Assembly (NCBI RefSeq): GCF_002931055.1
Contig: NZ_PSXX01000002.1
Coordinates: 186,001-250,000, forward strand
Length of the DNA: 64,000 nucleotides
Reading direction: 5' to 3'
Source of the DNA: Pseudoclavibacter sp. AY1H1
GTDB taxonomy: Bacteria > Actinomycetota > Actinomycetes > Actinomycetales > Microbacteriaceae
The notes beneath the pieces were generated by a model, which made no database searches, was not told where the DNA came from, and saw nothing but the letters and a program-made list of their open reading frames with translations. This document shows positions 37,598 through 46,369 of this stretch, piece after piece; position 1 is the first letter of the stretch; every line of letters begins with the position of its first letter. The position numbers and the translations under genes are program-made.

Positions 37598-38314
37598 ATG
37601 GCTACTGCGCACGAGGACGATTCGCTGGTCGAGGACACGGCGGCGATGTCGTCGTACCCGGCCTACCGCCCGAAGCAGATCGCCTTCGGCGTACTGGCGG
37701 TCCTGCTGGTCGTGACGATGTTCTTCCCATGGTGGAACTCCGAGATCCCCCTCAACCGCATCGCGCCGACCCTGAACGGCTGGCAGCTCCTGGTCGCCGG
37801 CACGGGACTGAGCCAGATGGATGAGGCGCTCGGCTACAACTGGTTCGGCACGTTCCTCTTCGGCCTCGTGCCGACGCTGCCGCTGATCGGGCTCGTCGTC
37901 GTCCTGATCCTCCGCATCTCCGGGGTCGCGGTCATCTCCGCGAAGATCCTCCAGCTCTACGCCGCCTTCGCGACACTCGGGATCCTGTTCCTCTTCGCCT
38001 TCGCGACCCTCCGCGTGGATGCTGCGAACGGCCAGTACCCGATCGCCTACGGCGCGTGGCTTGCGCTCCTGCCGAGCGTCGCGACGCTGGTGCTCGCGAC
38101 GCTGTGGTGGCGGCGCGAGAAGCTCCACTACCCGACACGCAAGTGGCTCGGATTCGGACCCCAGCGCGAGAAGAAGCACGACCTGGCGGCGAACGCCGCA
38201 AGTGCTGCGATGTTCGACGACCTCGTCGACCCGGACGACGACGAAGAGATCTCGCTCGGCTCCGACACCGCCGTCGACGAGAACACGAGCCCAGGCAAGC
38301 GGCCGCGCCAGTGA
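37598..38314 (+). CDS. Four-helix membrane protein of unknown function
   Basis: 238 residues: a short N-terminal cytosolic segment, four predicted membrane helices (about 28-47, 85-107, 115-140 and 150-170), then a charged C-terminal tail (KHDLAANAASAAMFDDLVDPDDDEEIS). No family recognised. The stop overlaps the GntR start (GTGA), so it is co-transcribed with a regulator that may control it. Confidence 0.8.
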   Translation: MATAHEDDSLVEDTAAMSSYPAYRPKQIAFGVLAVLLVVTMFFPWWNSEIPLNRIAPTLNGWQLLVAGTGLSQMDEALGYNWFGTFLFGLVPTLPLIGLVVVLILRISGVAVISAKILQLYAAFATLGILFLFAFATLRVDAANGQYPIAYGAWLALLPSVATLVLATLWWRREKLHYPTRKWLGFGPQREKKHDLAANAASAAMFDDLVDPDDDEEISLGSDTAVDENTSPGKRPRQ

Positions 38315-38712
38315 GCGCCGCTGATTTCTTCGCCTCCCTGACCCTCGGGGGCGACACATCGAGCCCTCCAGGACGGCAGCTGCGAGAGGCCATCATCGAC
38401 GCCGTCGAGCGAGGCGACCTGCTCGCCGGCGAGCGGCTGCCGCCGGTGCGTGCACTGGCGGAGACGCTCGGCGTCGCGCCTGGAACCGTGGCGAAGTGCT
38501 ACACGGCCCTCGAGGAGCAGGGCGTCGTCGTCGGCCGCGGCCGCGCTGGCACGTTCGTGACCGCGGACGGCAGGAACGGCGATGTGCGACTGACGGCGGC
38601 CGCGAGGGCCTTCGCCGTCGAGGCGCGTGAGCTGGGGGTGAGCGACGACGAGGCGGTCGCCGCCGTGTTCGAGGCCCTGTCGATCACCGCGGATCGGCAC
38701 GCGCAGCCTTGA
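38311..38712 (+). CDS. YtrA-type GntR-family regulator
   Basis: 133 residues: winged helix (GRQLREAIIDAVERGDLLAGERLPPVRALAETLGVAPGTVAKCYTALEEQGVVVGRGRAGTF region) and only a short C-terminal helix, the YtrA layout. GTG overlaps the previous stop by 4 bp. Such regulators often control the neighbouring membrane or ABC genes. Confidence 0.88.
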   Translation: MSAADFFASLTLGGDTSSPPGRQLREAIIDAVERGDLLAGERLPPVRALAETLGVAPGTVAKCYTALEEQGVVVGRGRAGTFVTADGRNGDVRLTAAARAFAVEARELGVSDDEAVAAVFEALSITADRHAQP

Positions 38713-38762
38713 GCCCCACTCCGCCACAGGCGGCGTCCAAGTTCGCCTGAGAGCATCCCCTC

Positions 38763-38966
38763 ATGGGAATCGACGATCGTATTCAGAACAAGTCAGAAGA
38801 CCTCGGCGGACGCGCGAAGGAGGCCGCTGGCGCGGTCACCGGAGACGAGTCGCTGAAGGCTGAGGGCCGCTCCGACCAGACGAAGGCGGGCTTCAAGGAG
38901 AAGATCGAGGACGTCAAGGACGCCGCCAAGGAGGGCCTCGACAACCTCAAGCGCAAGATCGACTAG
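38763..38966 (+). CDS. CsbD-family stress protein
   Basis: 67 residues (MGIDDRIQNKSEDLGGRAKEA), hydrophilic, helical and Lys/Glu/Gly-rich, with the repeated GxAKEAAG-like CsbD pattern. CsbD proteins are general-stress proteins of unknown mechanism. A double hairpin follows. Confidence 0.9.
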   Translation: MGIDDRIQNKSEDLGGRAKEAAGAVTGDESLKAEGRSDQTKAGFKEKIEDVKDAAKEGLDNLKRKID

Positions 38967-38974
38967 CAGTACCC

Positions 38975-39037
38975 CTCGAGACGCCACGTTCCGGCGTCTC
39001 GAGCATGCAGCAAAGGGCCCCGTTCGCGGGGCCCTTT
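38975..39037 (+). terminator. Tandem hairpins after csbD
   Basis: First hairpin CTCGAGACGCC / GGCGTCTCGAG (38975-39003); second AAAGGGCCCCG-TTCG-CGGGGCCCTTT (39012-39037), ending in a short T-run. Together they isolate csbD from the MFS promoter. Confidence 0.85.
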
Positions 39038-39040
39038 CTG

Positions 39041-39090
39041 GTAGTTGACGACGGTCAACCATCTGAGTATGGTTGACCGTTGTCAACTAC
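39041..39090. promoter_or_regulatory. Double MarR-type operator before the MFS pump
   Basis: Two dyads GTTGAC-N4-GTCAAC (39044-39059 and 39072-39087) are themselves arranged as a 22-nt inverted repeat with one mismatch and a 6-nt centre. They lie just upstream of the MFS start, whose downstream neighbour is a MarR gene. This is a strong candidate for autoregulated control of the pump. Confidence 0.82.
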
Positions 39091-39107
39091 CAGGAGGCCC
39101 CGCGTCG

Positions 39108-40862
39108 ATGTCGTCCAGCAAGAACCCCAGATCCAGCTCCAAACCAGCCGCTGAGCTCACCGAATCCGGAATGAGCCACCGTCAGGTGCTGCAGGCCCTC
39201 TCCGGCCTCATGCTCGGCATGTTCGTGTCGATGCTCGCGTCGACCGTCGTGAGCACCTCGCTGCCGCTCATCATCAGCGACCTCAAGGGCGACCAGAGCG
39301 CGTTCACCTGGGTCGTCACGGCAACCCTGCTCGCGACCACCGTCTCCACCCCGATCTGGGGCAAGCTCGCCGACCTCACGAACCGCAAGCTCCTCCTGCA
39401 GATCGCACTCGTCATCTTCGTCGTGAGCTCGGCGATCGCCGGCTTCGCGCAGGATCCCGCGATGCTCATCACCATGCGCGTCTTCCAGGGCCTCGGCGCC
39501 GGCGGCCTCGGCGCGCTCAGCCAGATCGTCATGGCGGATATCCTCAGCCCCCGCGAGCGCGGCCGCTACGCCGGCTTCTTCGGCGCCGTCATGGCGCTGG
39601 CCACCGTCGGCGGCCCCCTCCTCGGCGGCGTCATCACCGACGCCTTCGGGTGGCGCTGGAACTTCTTCGTCGGCCTCCCCTTCGCAGTGATCGCGCTCAT
39701 CCTGCTGCAGGTCACCCTGCACCTGCCGAAGCCGAAGAAGCGCAAGGTGAGCATCGACTACTACGGCATCGTGCTCATCTCGAGCGGTGTGTCCCTGCTC
39801 CTCATCTGGGTGACCCTCGCGGGCACGCAGTTCGAGTGGAACTCCCTGCCCTCGTACCTCATGGTCGGCGGCGGCGTCCTCCTCCTGGTCATCGCGATCC
39901 TCGTCGAGCTCCGCGTCAAGGAGCCGCTCATCCCGCTCACGCTCTTCCGCGACCGCACGTTCACGCTCGCCGTCATCGCGAGCGTCTCCGTCGGCGTCGC
40001 CATGTTCGGCACGAGCGTCTTCCTGAGCCAGTACATGCAGCTCGCTCGCGGTGCGACCCCGACCGAGTCCGGCATCCTCACGATCCCGATGATGGCGGGT
40101 CTCCTCGTCGCGTCCACCATCGTGGGCAACCTCATCAGCCGCCGCGGCAAGTGGAAGGCGTTCGTCGTCACGGGCAGCGCGCTCATGGTCGTCGGGCTCT
40201 TCCTGCTGAGCCGCCTCCACTACGACACGCCATACCTGTACGTGGGCGTCTCGATGTTCGCGCTCGGCGCCGGCGTCGGCATGGTCATGCAGAACCTGGT
40301 CCTCGTCGTCCAGAACAAGGCAGAGGTCAAGAACATGGGCGTCGCGACGAGCGCCGTCACCTTCTTCCGCAGCCTGGGCGGCACGATCGGCGTCTCCGTC
40401 ATGGGCTCGATCCTGGGAACCGTCGTGGCCGACACGATCTCCACGAGCGTCCGCGCTCTGCCGCCGGAGCAGCAGGCCGCGGCCGCGCAGTCGCTCGCGG
40501 GTGGCAGCATCCCGCAGCTCGCGACGCTGCCCGACTGGCTGCGGGTCCTCGTCGAGGACGCCTACGGGACCTCGGTCGGCGCGATCTTCCTGGCAGCCCT
40601 GCCGCTCGCGATCGTCACGCTCATCGCCGTCTCCTTCCTGCCGAACGCCCAGCTCGGCACGCAGAACGCCGTGCAGCGGGCCAAGGGCGAGGAGACCTCC
40701 CCTTCCGGCAGCGAGGCGGACGCGTCGCCGCAGACCCGCGAGAAGGCCGCGGAGTCGACCTCCGAGGATCTCGTCGAGGTCGCTGAGGCGATGGTCGGCA
40801 TCCCGCGCACCGGCGCCATCCCGATCCTCGGGGACTCGGGACGGCAGGCAGACCGCACCTAG
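39108..40862 (+). CDS. DHA2-family MFS drug transporter (14 TM)
   Basis: 584 residues with 14 predicted helices. DHA2 motifs include GKLADLTNRKLLLQ (motif A), FQGLGAGGLGALSQIVMADI and GPLLGGVITDAFGWRWNFFVGLP (motif C). The C-terminal 70 residues are acidic and Ser/Glu-rich. ATG at 39108 follows AGGAGG (39092-39097); an upstream in-frame start lies inside the operator and is less likely. Presumed drug/H+ antiporter, regulated by the downstream MarR. Confidence 0.93.
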   Translation: MSSSKNPRSSSKPAAELTESGMSHRQVLQALSGLMLGMFVSMLASTVVSTSLPLIISDLKGDQSAFTWVVTATLLATTVSTPIWGKLADLTNRKLLLQIALVIFVVSSAIAGFAQDPAMLITMRVFQGLGAGGLGALSQIVMADILSPRERGRYAGFFGAVMALATVGGPLLGGVITDAFGWRWNFFVGLPFAVIALILLQVTLHLPKPKKRKVSIDYYGIVLISSGVSLLLIWVTLAGTQFEWNSLPSYLMVGGGVLLLVIAILVELRVKEPLIPLTLFRDRTFTLAVIASVSVGVAMFGTSVFLSQYMQLARGATPTESGILTIPMMAGLLVASTIVGNLISRRGKWKAFVVTGSALMVVGLFLLSRLHYDTPYLYVGVSMFALGAGVGMVMQNLVLVVQNKAEVKNMGVATSAVTFFRSLGGTIGVSVMGSILGTVVADTISTSVRALPPEQQAAAAQSLAGGSIPQLATLPDWLRVLVEDAYGTSVGAIFLAALPLAIVTLIAVSFLPNAQLGTQNAVQRAKGEETSPSGSEADASPQTREKAAESTSEDLVEVAEAMVGIPRTGAIPILGDSGRQADRT

Positions 40863-40872
40863 GATGGCCATC

Positions 40873-41346
40873 ATGCCTGAGTCACCCGACGACGCCGACT
40901 TCGCCGAGGCGATCGCCTCGGTGGAGTCGGAGCTCGGCACGTTCTACCGGCGCGTTCGCACCACGTGGAGCGAGTCCGCGGTCGCCGTGCATCCTTCGCT
41001 GCAGCCCATCGGCTACAAGATCCTCTCGGCGCTCGTGCAGCACGAGACCGCGCACGTCGGCACCCTCGGCGAGCAGCTCGCGATCGACAAGAGCGTCATG
41101 AGCCGCCAGGTTCGGATGCTCGAGGAGTTCGAGCTGCTCACCGTCGGGGCGGACCCGAACGACGGGCGCGCGCGCATCCTCACCCCAACCGCCTTCGCGG
41201 TCGAGCGGGTCACCGAGGTGCGGGCCCGCAACCGGCACCGGCTGCACGCCGTGCTGCGCGACTGGACGCCGGACGAGCTGCGCGTGTTCTCCGGGCTTCT
41301 TGGCCGGTTCGGCGCCGTGGCCGAGGCCGTGAACCCCGAACGCTGA
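40873..41346 (+). CDS. MarR-family transcriptional regulator
   Basis: 157 residues with the MarR winged helix (ALVQHETAHVGTLGEQLAIDKSVMSRQVRMLEEFELL and DPNDGRARILTPT). ATG at 40873 is preceded by AGGATGG; 40864 is an in-frame alternative. It lies 10 bp after the MFS gene, whose upstream double dyad is its likely target. Confidence 0.92.
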   Translation: MPESPDDADFAEAIASVESELGTFYRRVRTTWSESAVAVHPSLQPIGYKILSALVQHETAHVGTLGEQLAIDKSVMSRQVRMLEEFELLTVGADPNDGRARILTPTAFAVERVTEVRARNRHRLHAVLRDWTPDELRVFSGLLGRFGAVAEAVNPER

Positions 41347-41370
41347 TCTGACGCCTCCCGCCTCGAACGA

Positions 41371-41406
41371 CGAAACCGCCGCCCTCGAACGAGGGCGGCG
41401 GTTTCG
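41371..41406. terminator. Bidirectional terminator after marR
   Basis: CGAAACCGCCGCCCTCG pairs perfectly with its complement across AA; it lies between the marR stop and the convergent DUF805 stop (41427). Confidence 0.85.
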
Positions 41407-41426
41407 TGTCTCTGCGGAGCGGGAGG

Positions 41427-41873
41427 CTACTGGGTGTCGAACCGTGCGCCCTCTGGACGCGAGTCGCCGATCAGGAACACGAGCATGATGATCGGACCGG
41501 CCAGCGGCACGAGCAGGATCAGCCACCACCAGCCGGAGCGGTTCGTGTCGTGCAGGCGGCGAAAGAGCAGGGCGAGGCCAGGGACGAGGATCGCGAGGCC
41601 CCAGATCGACTGGATGACCGTGACAACGGGGTTGCCGAGGGTCGCCGCCGAGAATCCTTCTGTGGTGTCGACCGAGGTCGTGCCGGTGAGCGAGCCGATG
41701 AGGAAGAACACGGCGTTGACGATGACGCCGAAGAGCCACCACCACCAGTACTCGCTGCGGCTCGCGCGGCCGGAGAAGACGGCGTACTTCTTGAAGAAGC
41801 GCTTCACCGCCTGCCCGAAGCTGGCTCCGTAGAGCGGTGGGTAGAGCGGGGCGTCGAGCTGAGGGGTAGACAT
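41427..41873 (-). CDS. DUF805 membrane protein
   Basis: 148 residues with three or four membrane helices and the DUF805 signature YAVFSGRASRSEYWWWWLF, LFRRLHDTNRSGWWWLILLVP. The ATG at 41873 follows GGAG with 6-bp spacing. The family function is unknown; often found as single small genes. Confidence 0.9.
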   Translation of the reverse strand: MSTPQLDAPLYPPLYGASFGQAVKRFFKKYAVFSGRASRSEYWWWWLFGVIVNAVFFLIGSLTGTTSVDTTEGFSAATLGNPVVTVIQSIWGLAILVPGLALLFRRLHDTNRSGWWWLILLVPLAGPIIMLVFLIGDSRPEGARFDTQ

Positions 41874-42070
41874 CACGGACTCCAATCAGGCACTGCCGAT
41901 ACATAGGAACTTCACTGAGCGTAGCGGCGGAGCGATGAACGCCAGGTTTCGATTTGGCAAAGCCCGGAATCAGCTTCATACAACGAATCAGAATGCAATA
42001 CTCCGAGCACACCCAAGTGGGGCTGGGAGACTCAGAAAATTACGCACGCCCGCGACCGTCTGGGGGAACG

Positions 42071-42430
42071 ATGGATCAGCTTCACTACGCAGGTGGTGTC
42101 TACTTCACGAGCACGAAGATCGCGCGAGAGCTCGTGGGATACGCGGCGGCACTCGCCGAGGTGCACCAGGCCGGCATCGTCGAGATCCCCGTGCGGCACG
42201 CGGACGGCACCTCGAACATGCTCTCCGTGCTCGTCGGTCCGTCGAGCCAGATCGCCACCGAGACGGTCGACACCGAGGTCCCGGAGTTCGACGACAGCCA
42301 GGCCCTCGCCACCTTCACGAAGCTGCGCGCCGAGCTCGAGAACAAGAGCTACGCGCCAGAGGGGCTCGTCGAGGAAGGCTCCTCGAACGACCCGCGCGTG
42401 CCCCATCCGGATTGGCTCGACGAACTCTGA
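42071..42430 (+). CDS. Small protein of unknown function
   Basis: 119 residues (MDQLHYAGGVYFTSTKIARELVGYAAALAEVHQAG...), soluble, acidic C-terminus ending DPRVPHPDWLDEL. GGGGGA lies upstream of the ATG. A comparatively AT-rich leader (41900-42060) precedes it. It begins a run of three short unknown genes on the same strand. Confidence 0.7.
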   Translation: MDQLHYAGGVYFTSTKIARELVGYAAALAEVHQAGIVEIPVRHADGTSNMLSVLVGPSSQIATETVDTEVPEFDDSQALATFTKLRAELENKSYAPEGLVEEGSSNDPRVPHPDWLDEL

Positions 42431-42517
42431 TCGGGCGCCCTGGCCACAGGTCGGCGCTCTGCGAGTGATAATGGACGGCGCACACCATGTGCCAGTGACA
42501 AGAAAGCAGGATCCAGC

Positions 42518-42826
42518 GTGGGGAAGTTCATCTACAACTCCGAGGTCACCGTCGACTTCGAGGACCGCCTGCTGGCACACCTCCAGCTCGCGATCGGCAC
42601 GAAGCTGCGCCGCGGAGAGTCGTTCTTCTTCAGCTGGAAGGACAACAACGCCGGCGGGGACGGTCGAAGCACCGTATGGATGCACCCGGCCGTGCCCATC
42701 CGCTTCAAGTTCCTCGGCAGCAGGCAGGTGCACATCAACCGCTCGTGGGTCGAGGCGCTCGTGCAGGGCGCCAACTCGCAGGCGGGCCTAGCCGTCATCG
42801 CCGAACCCGCAGAGAGGACCTCATGA
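42518..42826 (+). CDS. DUF7882-like small protein
   Basis: 102 residues from GTG (MGKFIYNSEVTVDFEDRLLAHLQLAIGTKLRRGESFFFSWKD...). The pattern of VDFEDR, LRRGESF and IRFKFLGSRQ matches small proteins frequent in Microbacteriaceae (DUF7882), often misnamed as ligase-like. Function unknown. It overlaps the next gene by 4 bp. Confidence 0.8.
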   Translation: MGKFIYNSEVTVDFEDRLLAHLQLAIGTKLRRGESFFFSWKDNNAGGDGRSTVWMHPAVPIRFKFLGSRQVHINRSWVEALVQGANSQAGLAVIAEPAERTS

Positions 42827-43050
42827 ACATGAGCACGTCAACCAGGATCGAGCTGCTCTACCAGGGTGAGACGTTCTCGAAGCTCGTCGCCGACGTCGAC
42901 GCCTTCCGCGAGGATATCCTCGCCCGAGTGGCCGCCGGCGAATGGTTCTGGGTGCGCGGCGACCGCGGCGAGGGACGCCTCGAGCCCGCGAATCTGCTGG
43001 TCGGACCCGGGGTCGGCATCGTGGTCGTGGAGCCGTACCCGGGCGACTGA
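42823..43050 (+). CDS. Small protein of unknown function
   Basis: 75 residues (MNMSTSTRIELLYQGETFSKLVADVDAFREDIL...), ending VGIVVVEPYPGD. It starts inside the stop of the preceding gene (ATGA overlap), so the two are co-translated. No family recognised. Confidence 0.7.
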   Translation: MNMSTSTRIELLYQGETFSKLVADVDAFREDILARVAAGEWFWVRGDRGEGRLEPANLLVGPGVGIVVVEPYPGD

Positions 43051-43143
43051 CCCGTCAGCGACACGAAGCCGCCGACGCATGCACGGAGGCCGAGGACTGT
43101 CAAGAGTCGCACGCTCCTCCGCTTGTCCTGGTTATGTGGATAA

Positions 43144-44286
43144 GTGGCATCCCTCAGCACTTCAGAACTCCTCGGCGACACGAGCCGAACCATCCGGGTT
43201 GCGAGCGTCCCCTCGGGACACGTCTACGTCAGGCACCTCGCTCCCGTCTCCTCCGCGCCCTCCTCACATCGGGTGGTCCGCCTTGCAGACCCGCACCCTG
43301 ATGGGTCCGGCCGAGCCGCCACGGATCGCTGGTGGCCACCGGTCATGCTCGACTCGAACTGGATCGACGAGCACGCCGCGGAGTTCGACGTGTTCCACGT
43401 GCACTTCGGCTTCGACGCCCTCTCCCCCGCCTCCCTCCGGTCGATCGTGGAGACCCTGCTCAGGCACGGCAAGCCGCTCGTCTACACGGTGCACGACCTC
43501 ACGAACCCGCACCACGACACCCCGGACGCGCACACCGCCCACCTGGACATCCTGATCCCGGCCGCGGATGGGCTCATCACGCTCACGGCAGGCGCCGCCG
43601 ATGAGATCGAGCGCCGCTGGGGGCGCCGCCCGGTCGTCGTGCCGCACCCGCACATCGTGGAGCCGGACGAAGCGAAGGCCGCAATCGACGGGCGCGCCGC
43701 ATCCGCCGGACGGTTCCGCGTCGGCGTGCACGCGAAGAGCCTGCGCGCGAGCCTGGATCCGCTGCCCGTCATCGAGGCGCTCGTCGACCTCAGCGCGCGG
43801 GAGGAGACCCTCGATGTGCTCGTCAACGGGCACCGCGAGCTCCTCGACCCCACCGGCGCGAAGTTCGAGCCGGAGCTCTCGGCCCGGCTCCGCGAGCTCG
43901 CCGACGCTGGGCGCATCGAGCTGCGCATCCACGACTACCTGAGCGACACAGAGCTGTGGCACTACCTGGCGTCGCTCGACGCCTCGGTGCTCCCCTATCG
44001 CTTCGGCACGCATTCCGGCTGGATGGAGGCATGCCGAGACCTCGGCACGGCCGTCATCGCGCCCGACGTGGGCTACTTCGCCGACCAGGGGCCCGTCTTC
44101 GAGTACCACCGAGACCCCACCGGGGCCCTCGACGTCGGCTCGCTGCAGGCCGCGGTGCTCGCAGCAGCCCGCGCGCAGACTCGACGCCCCGACCCCGAGG
44201 CGCGTGCCGCCGAACGCAGCCGGATCGCGGCCGCGCACCACGACGTGTACACGTCCGTCCTGAGCCTGGAGCGTGTGGCGAGTTGA
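43144..44286 (+). CDS. Glycosyltransferase, GT-B type (gene 1 of four)
   Basis: 380 residues from GTG. Motifs include VHFGFDALSPASL, YTVHDLTNPHHD (donor-domain-like), LTAGAADEIERRWG, VPHPHIVEPDEA, and a late YRFGTHSGWMEACRDLGTAVIAPDVGYF resembling a GT4 nucleotide-sugar loop. First gene of a four-gene overlapping operon. The ribosome site is poor; the in-frame conserved VASVPSGHVYVRHL segment argues the start is not later. Confidence 0.8.
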   Translation: MASLSTSELLGDTSRTIRVASVPSGHVYVRHLAPVSSAPSSHRVVRLADPHPDGSGRAATDRWWPPVMLDSNWIDEHAAEFDVFHVHFGFDALSPASLRSIVETLLRHGKPLVYTVHDLTNPHHDTPDAHTAHLDILIPAADGLITLTAGAADEIERRWGRRPVVVPHPHIVEPDEAKAAIDGRAASAGRFRVGVHAKSLRASLDPLPVIEALVDLSAREETLDVLVNGHRELLDPTGAKFEPELSARLRELADAGRIELRIHDYLSDTELWHYLASLDASVLPYRFGTHSGWMEACRDLGTAVIAPDVGYFADQGPVFEYHRDPTGALDVGSLQAAVLAAARAQTRRPDPEARAAERSRIAAAHHDVYTSVLSLERVAS

Positions 44287-45353
44287 GAATCTGTGTCATC
44301 GGCCCCTCCCGCTTCCCCATCAGCGAGCCCTTCGCCGGCGGGCTCGAGTCGCACACCCATGCCCTGATCCTGGCGCTCAAGCGTCGCGGCCACCAGGTGA
44401 CGCTCTTCGCGGCCCCCGGCTCGGACCCCGCCCTGGGCGTCGAGCACCTCGCCGTCGAGAGCTTCACGATGAGCGAGACGGCACGCCAGGACGTGGGCGC
44501 GATGCCCGTGGAGTGGATGCACGAGCACCACGCCTACCTGGCGCTCATGCTCGACCTCGCCCAGACCGCGACGGCGCGCTTCGACGCGGTGCTCAACGTC
44601 AGCATCCACCACCTTCCCGTCGCCATGTCCGGACTGCTCGGGGTGCCCTTCTTCACGACGCTGCACACGCCGCCCGTCGGGTGGATCGAGTCGGCCGTCC
44701 GCATCAGCGGGTCCACGGGAACCTTCATCGCCGTCAGCTCGCACATGCGGGACGCCTGGGCCGACAGCGTCGAGAGCACCGTGATCCTCAACGGCGTCGA
44801 CACCGACCGTCTCCTGCCTGGGCCGGGCGGCGGCGCCGCGTTCTGGTCCGGCCGCATCGTGCCGGAGAAGGGACTGGATCTGGCGATCGCGGCCGCCGAG
44901 CTCGCGCAGGTCGACCTCGACATCGCCGGGCCGATCTTCGACCCCGAGTACTTCGAGCGCAGCATCCGCCCCCGACTCGGTGGGCGCATCCGGTACCTCG
45001 GGCACCTCGAGCAGGCCACCCTCTTCGAGCATCTCGGGCGGGCGAGCGTGACGCTCGTGACGCCGAGGTGGGACGAGCCGTACGGCCTCGTCGCGGCCGA
45101 GTCGCTCGCCGCCGGCACGCCCGTCGCCGCCTTCGATCGGGGCGCGCTGCCGCAGATCATCGACGAGCGCAGCGGCAGGCTCGCGGCCCGCGACGACGTG
45201 CCGGCTCTCGCCGCCGCGCTGCTCGAGGCCGCGAGGCTGCCCCGCGAGGGTGCGCGGGAGCGCGCGGTCGCCTTCTGCTCCCTCGAGCGGATGGTCGACG
45301 AGTACGAGGCGCTGCTCGGCGGCGCACAGAGTGAGAGGCAGGAAGCGGCATGA
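44283..45353 (+). CDS. Glycosyltransferase family 4 (gene 2 of four)
   Basis: 356 residues from TTG, overlapping gene 1 by 4 bp. GT-B fold: N-terminal GGLESHTHALILALKRRGHQV, middle TPPVGWIE and ILNGVDTDRLLPGPG, and the donor site TPRWDEPYGLVAAESLAAGTPVAAFDRGALPQII with the EX7E pattern of GT4 enzymes. Retaining glycosyltransferase; substrate unknown. Confidence 0.9.
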   Translation: MRICVIGPSRFPISEPFAGGLESHTHALILALKRRGHQVTLFAAPGSDPALGVEHLAVESFTMSETARQDVGAMPVEWMHEHHAYLALMLDLAQTATARFDAVLNVSIHHLPVAMSGLLGVPFFTTLHTPPVGWIESAVRISGSTGTFIAVSSHMRDAWADSVESTVILNGVDTDRLLPGPGGGAAFWSGRIVPEKGLDLAIAAAELAQVDLDIAGPIFDPEYFERSIRPRLGGRIRYLGHLEQATLFEHLGRASVTLVTPRWDEPYGLVAAESLAAGTPVAAFDRGALPQIIDERSGRLAARDDVPALAAALLEAARLPREGARERAVAFCSLERMVDEYEALLGGAQSERQEAA

Positions 45354-46369
45354 GCGACACAGGCTCGTCCGAGACGGGAAGCATCGGCTACTACGTGCAC
45401 CACCGAGGCGGCGGGCACGCGCGACGTGCGCTCGCCATCGCACGCGAGTGCACGACCCCGGTGACGGGGCTCTCGACGCTGCCGAAACCCGAGGCCTGGC
45501 TCGGCCCCTGGATCCGGCTCGAGCGCGACGATCTCGCTGTCTCGCCGCTCGAGCCCACGGCGAACGGCGCACTGCACTGGGCCCCCGTCGATGACGAGGG
45601 CATGCGGCGGCGCATGGCTCGCATCTCCGCCTGGATCGCCGACGCCGCGCCCACCCTCTTCGTCTCCGACGTGTCGGTGGAGGTCGCGGCACTCGCCCGC
45701 CTGCACGGCGTCCCCGTGGTCTCGGTCGCGCTGCCCGGCGTGCGCACCGACGCGCCGCACACCCTCGGATTCGGGCTGTCGGATGCCGTCCTCGCCGCCT
45801 GGCCCGCGAGCGCGGAGGGCATGCTGCCCGGCGCATCCGCTCGGGTGCTGGCTCGCCTGCACGCGGTCGGCGCGATCTCCGCAGCCGAGCGCTCGACGGG
45901 CCGCGGGCCCGGCCCCATCACGCGAGTCCTGGTGCTCGCGGGAAGCGGCGGCGGCGGCATGAGCTCCGCGCAGATCCGTGAGGCCAAGCGGCAGACGCCC
46001 GGCGTCGAATGGGACGAGATCGGCACGACTCCCGGGAACCGGGTCGCCGACCCCGGCCCGCGCATCCGCGAAGCCTCGCTTGTCCTCACGCACGCGGGGC
46101 AGGGCGCGATCGCCGACGTCGCCGCCGCCCAGGTTCCCGCCGTCGTCGTCCCGCAGGATCGACCGCACGACGAGCAGGCGGCCGCAGCCAGGGTCCTCGC
46201 TGCCACCCCCGGCCTGCCCGTCATCGTCACGAACAGCTTCGAGCGCGACGACTGGGCCGCACTGCTCGACGAGGCGGCACGTCTCGACGGACGCAACTGG
46301 GCGAGCTGGAACGACGGGGCCGGCGCGCTGCGCGCCGCGGCCCTGCTCGACCGGATGGCGAGCAGATGA
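45350..46369 (+). CDS. MurG-like glycosyltransferase (gene 3 of four)
   Basis: 339 residues starting 4 bp inside gene 2. It begins with GSIGYYVHHRGGGHARRALAIAREC, a GT-B Gly-rich loop, and ends with LTHAGQGAIADVAAAQVPAVVVPQDRPHDEQ, close to the MurG/GT28 UDP-sugar site. Probably an inverting GT-B enzyme. Confidence 0.85.
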   Translation: MSDTGSSETGSIGYYVHHRGGGHARRALAIARECTTPVTGLSTLPKPEAWLGPWIRLERDDLAVSPLEPTANGALHWAPVDDEGMRRRMARISAWIADAAPTLFVSDVSVEVAALARLHGVPVVSVALPGVRTDAPHTLGFGLSDAVLAAWPASAEGMLPGASARVLARLHAVGAISAAERSTGRGPGPITRVLVLAGSGGGGMSSAQIREAKRQTPGVEWDEIGTTPGNRVADPGPRIREASLVLTHAGQGAIADVAAAQVPAVVVPQDRPHDEQAAAARVLAATPGLPVIVTNSFERDDWAALLDEAARLDGRNWASWNDGAGALRAAALLDRMASR

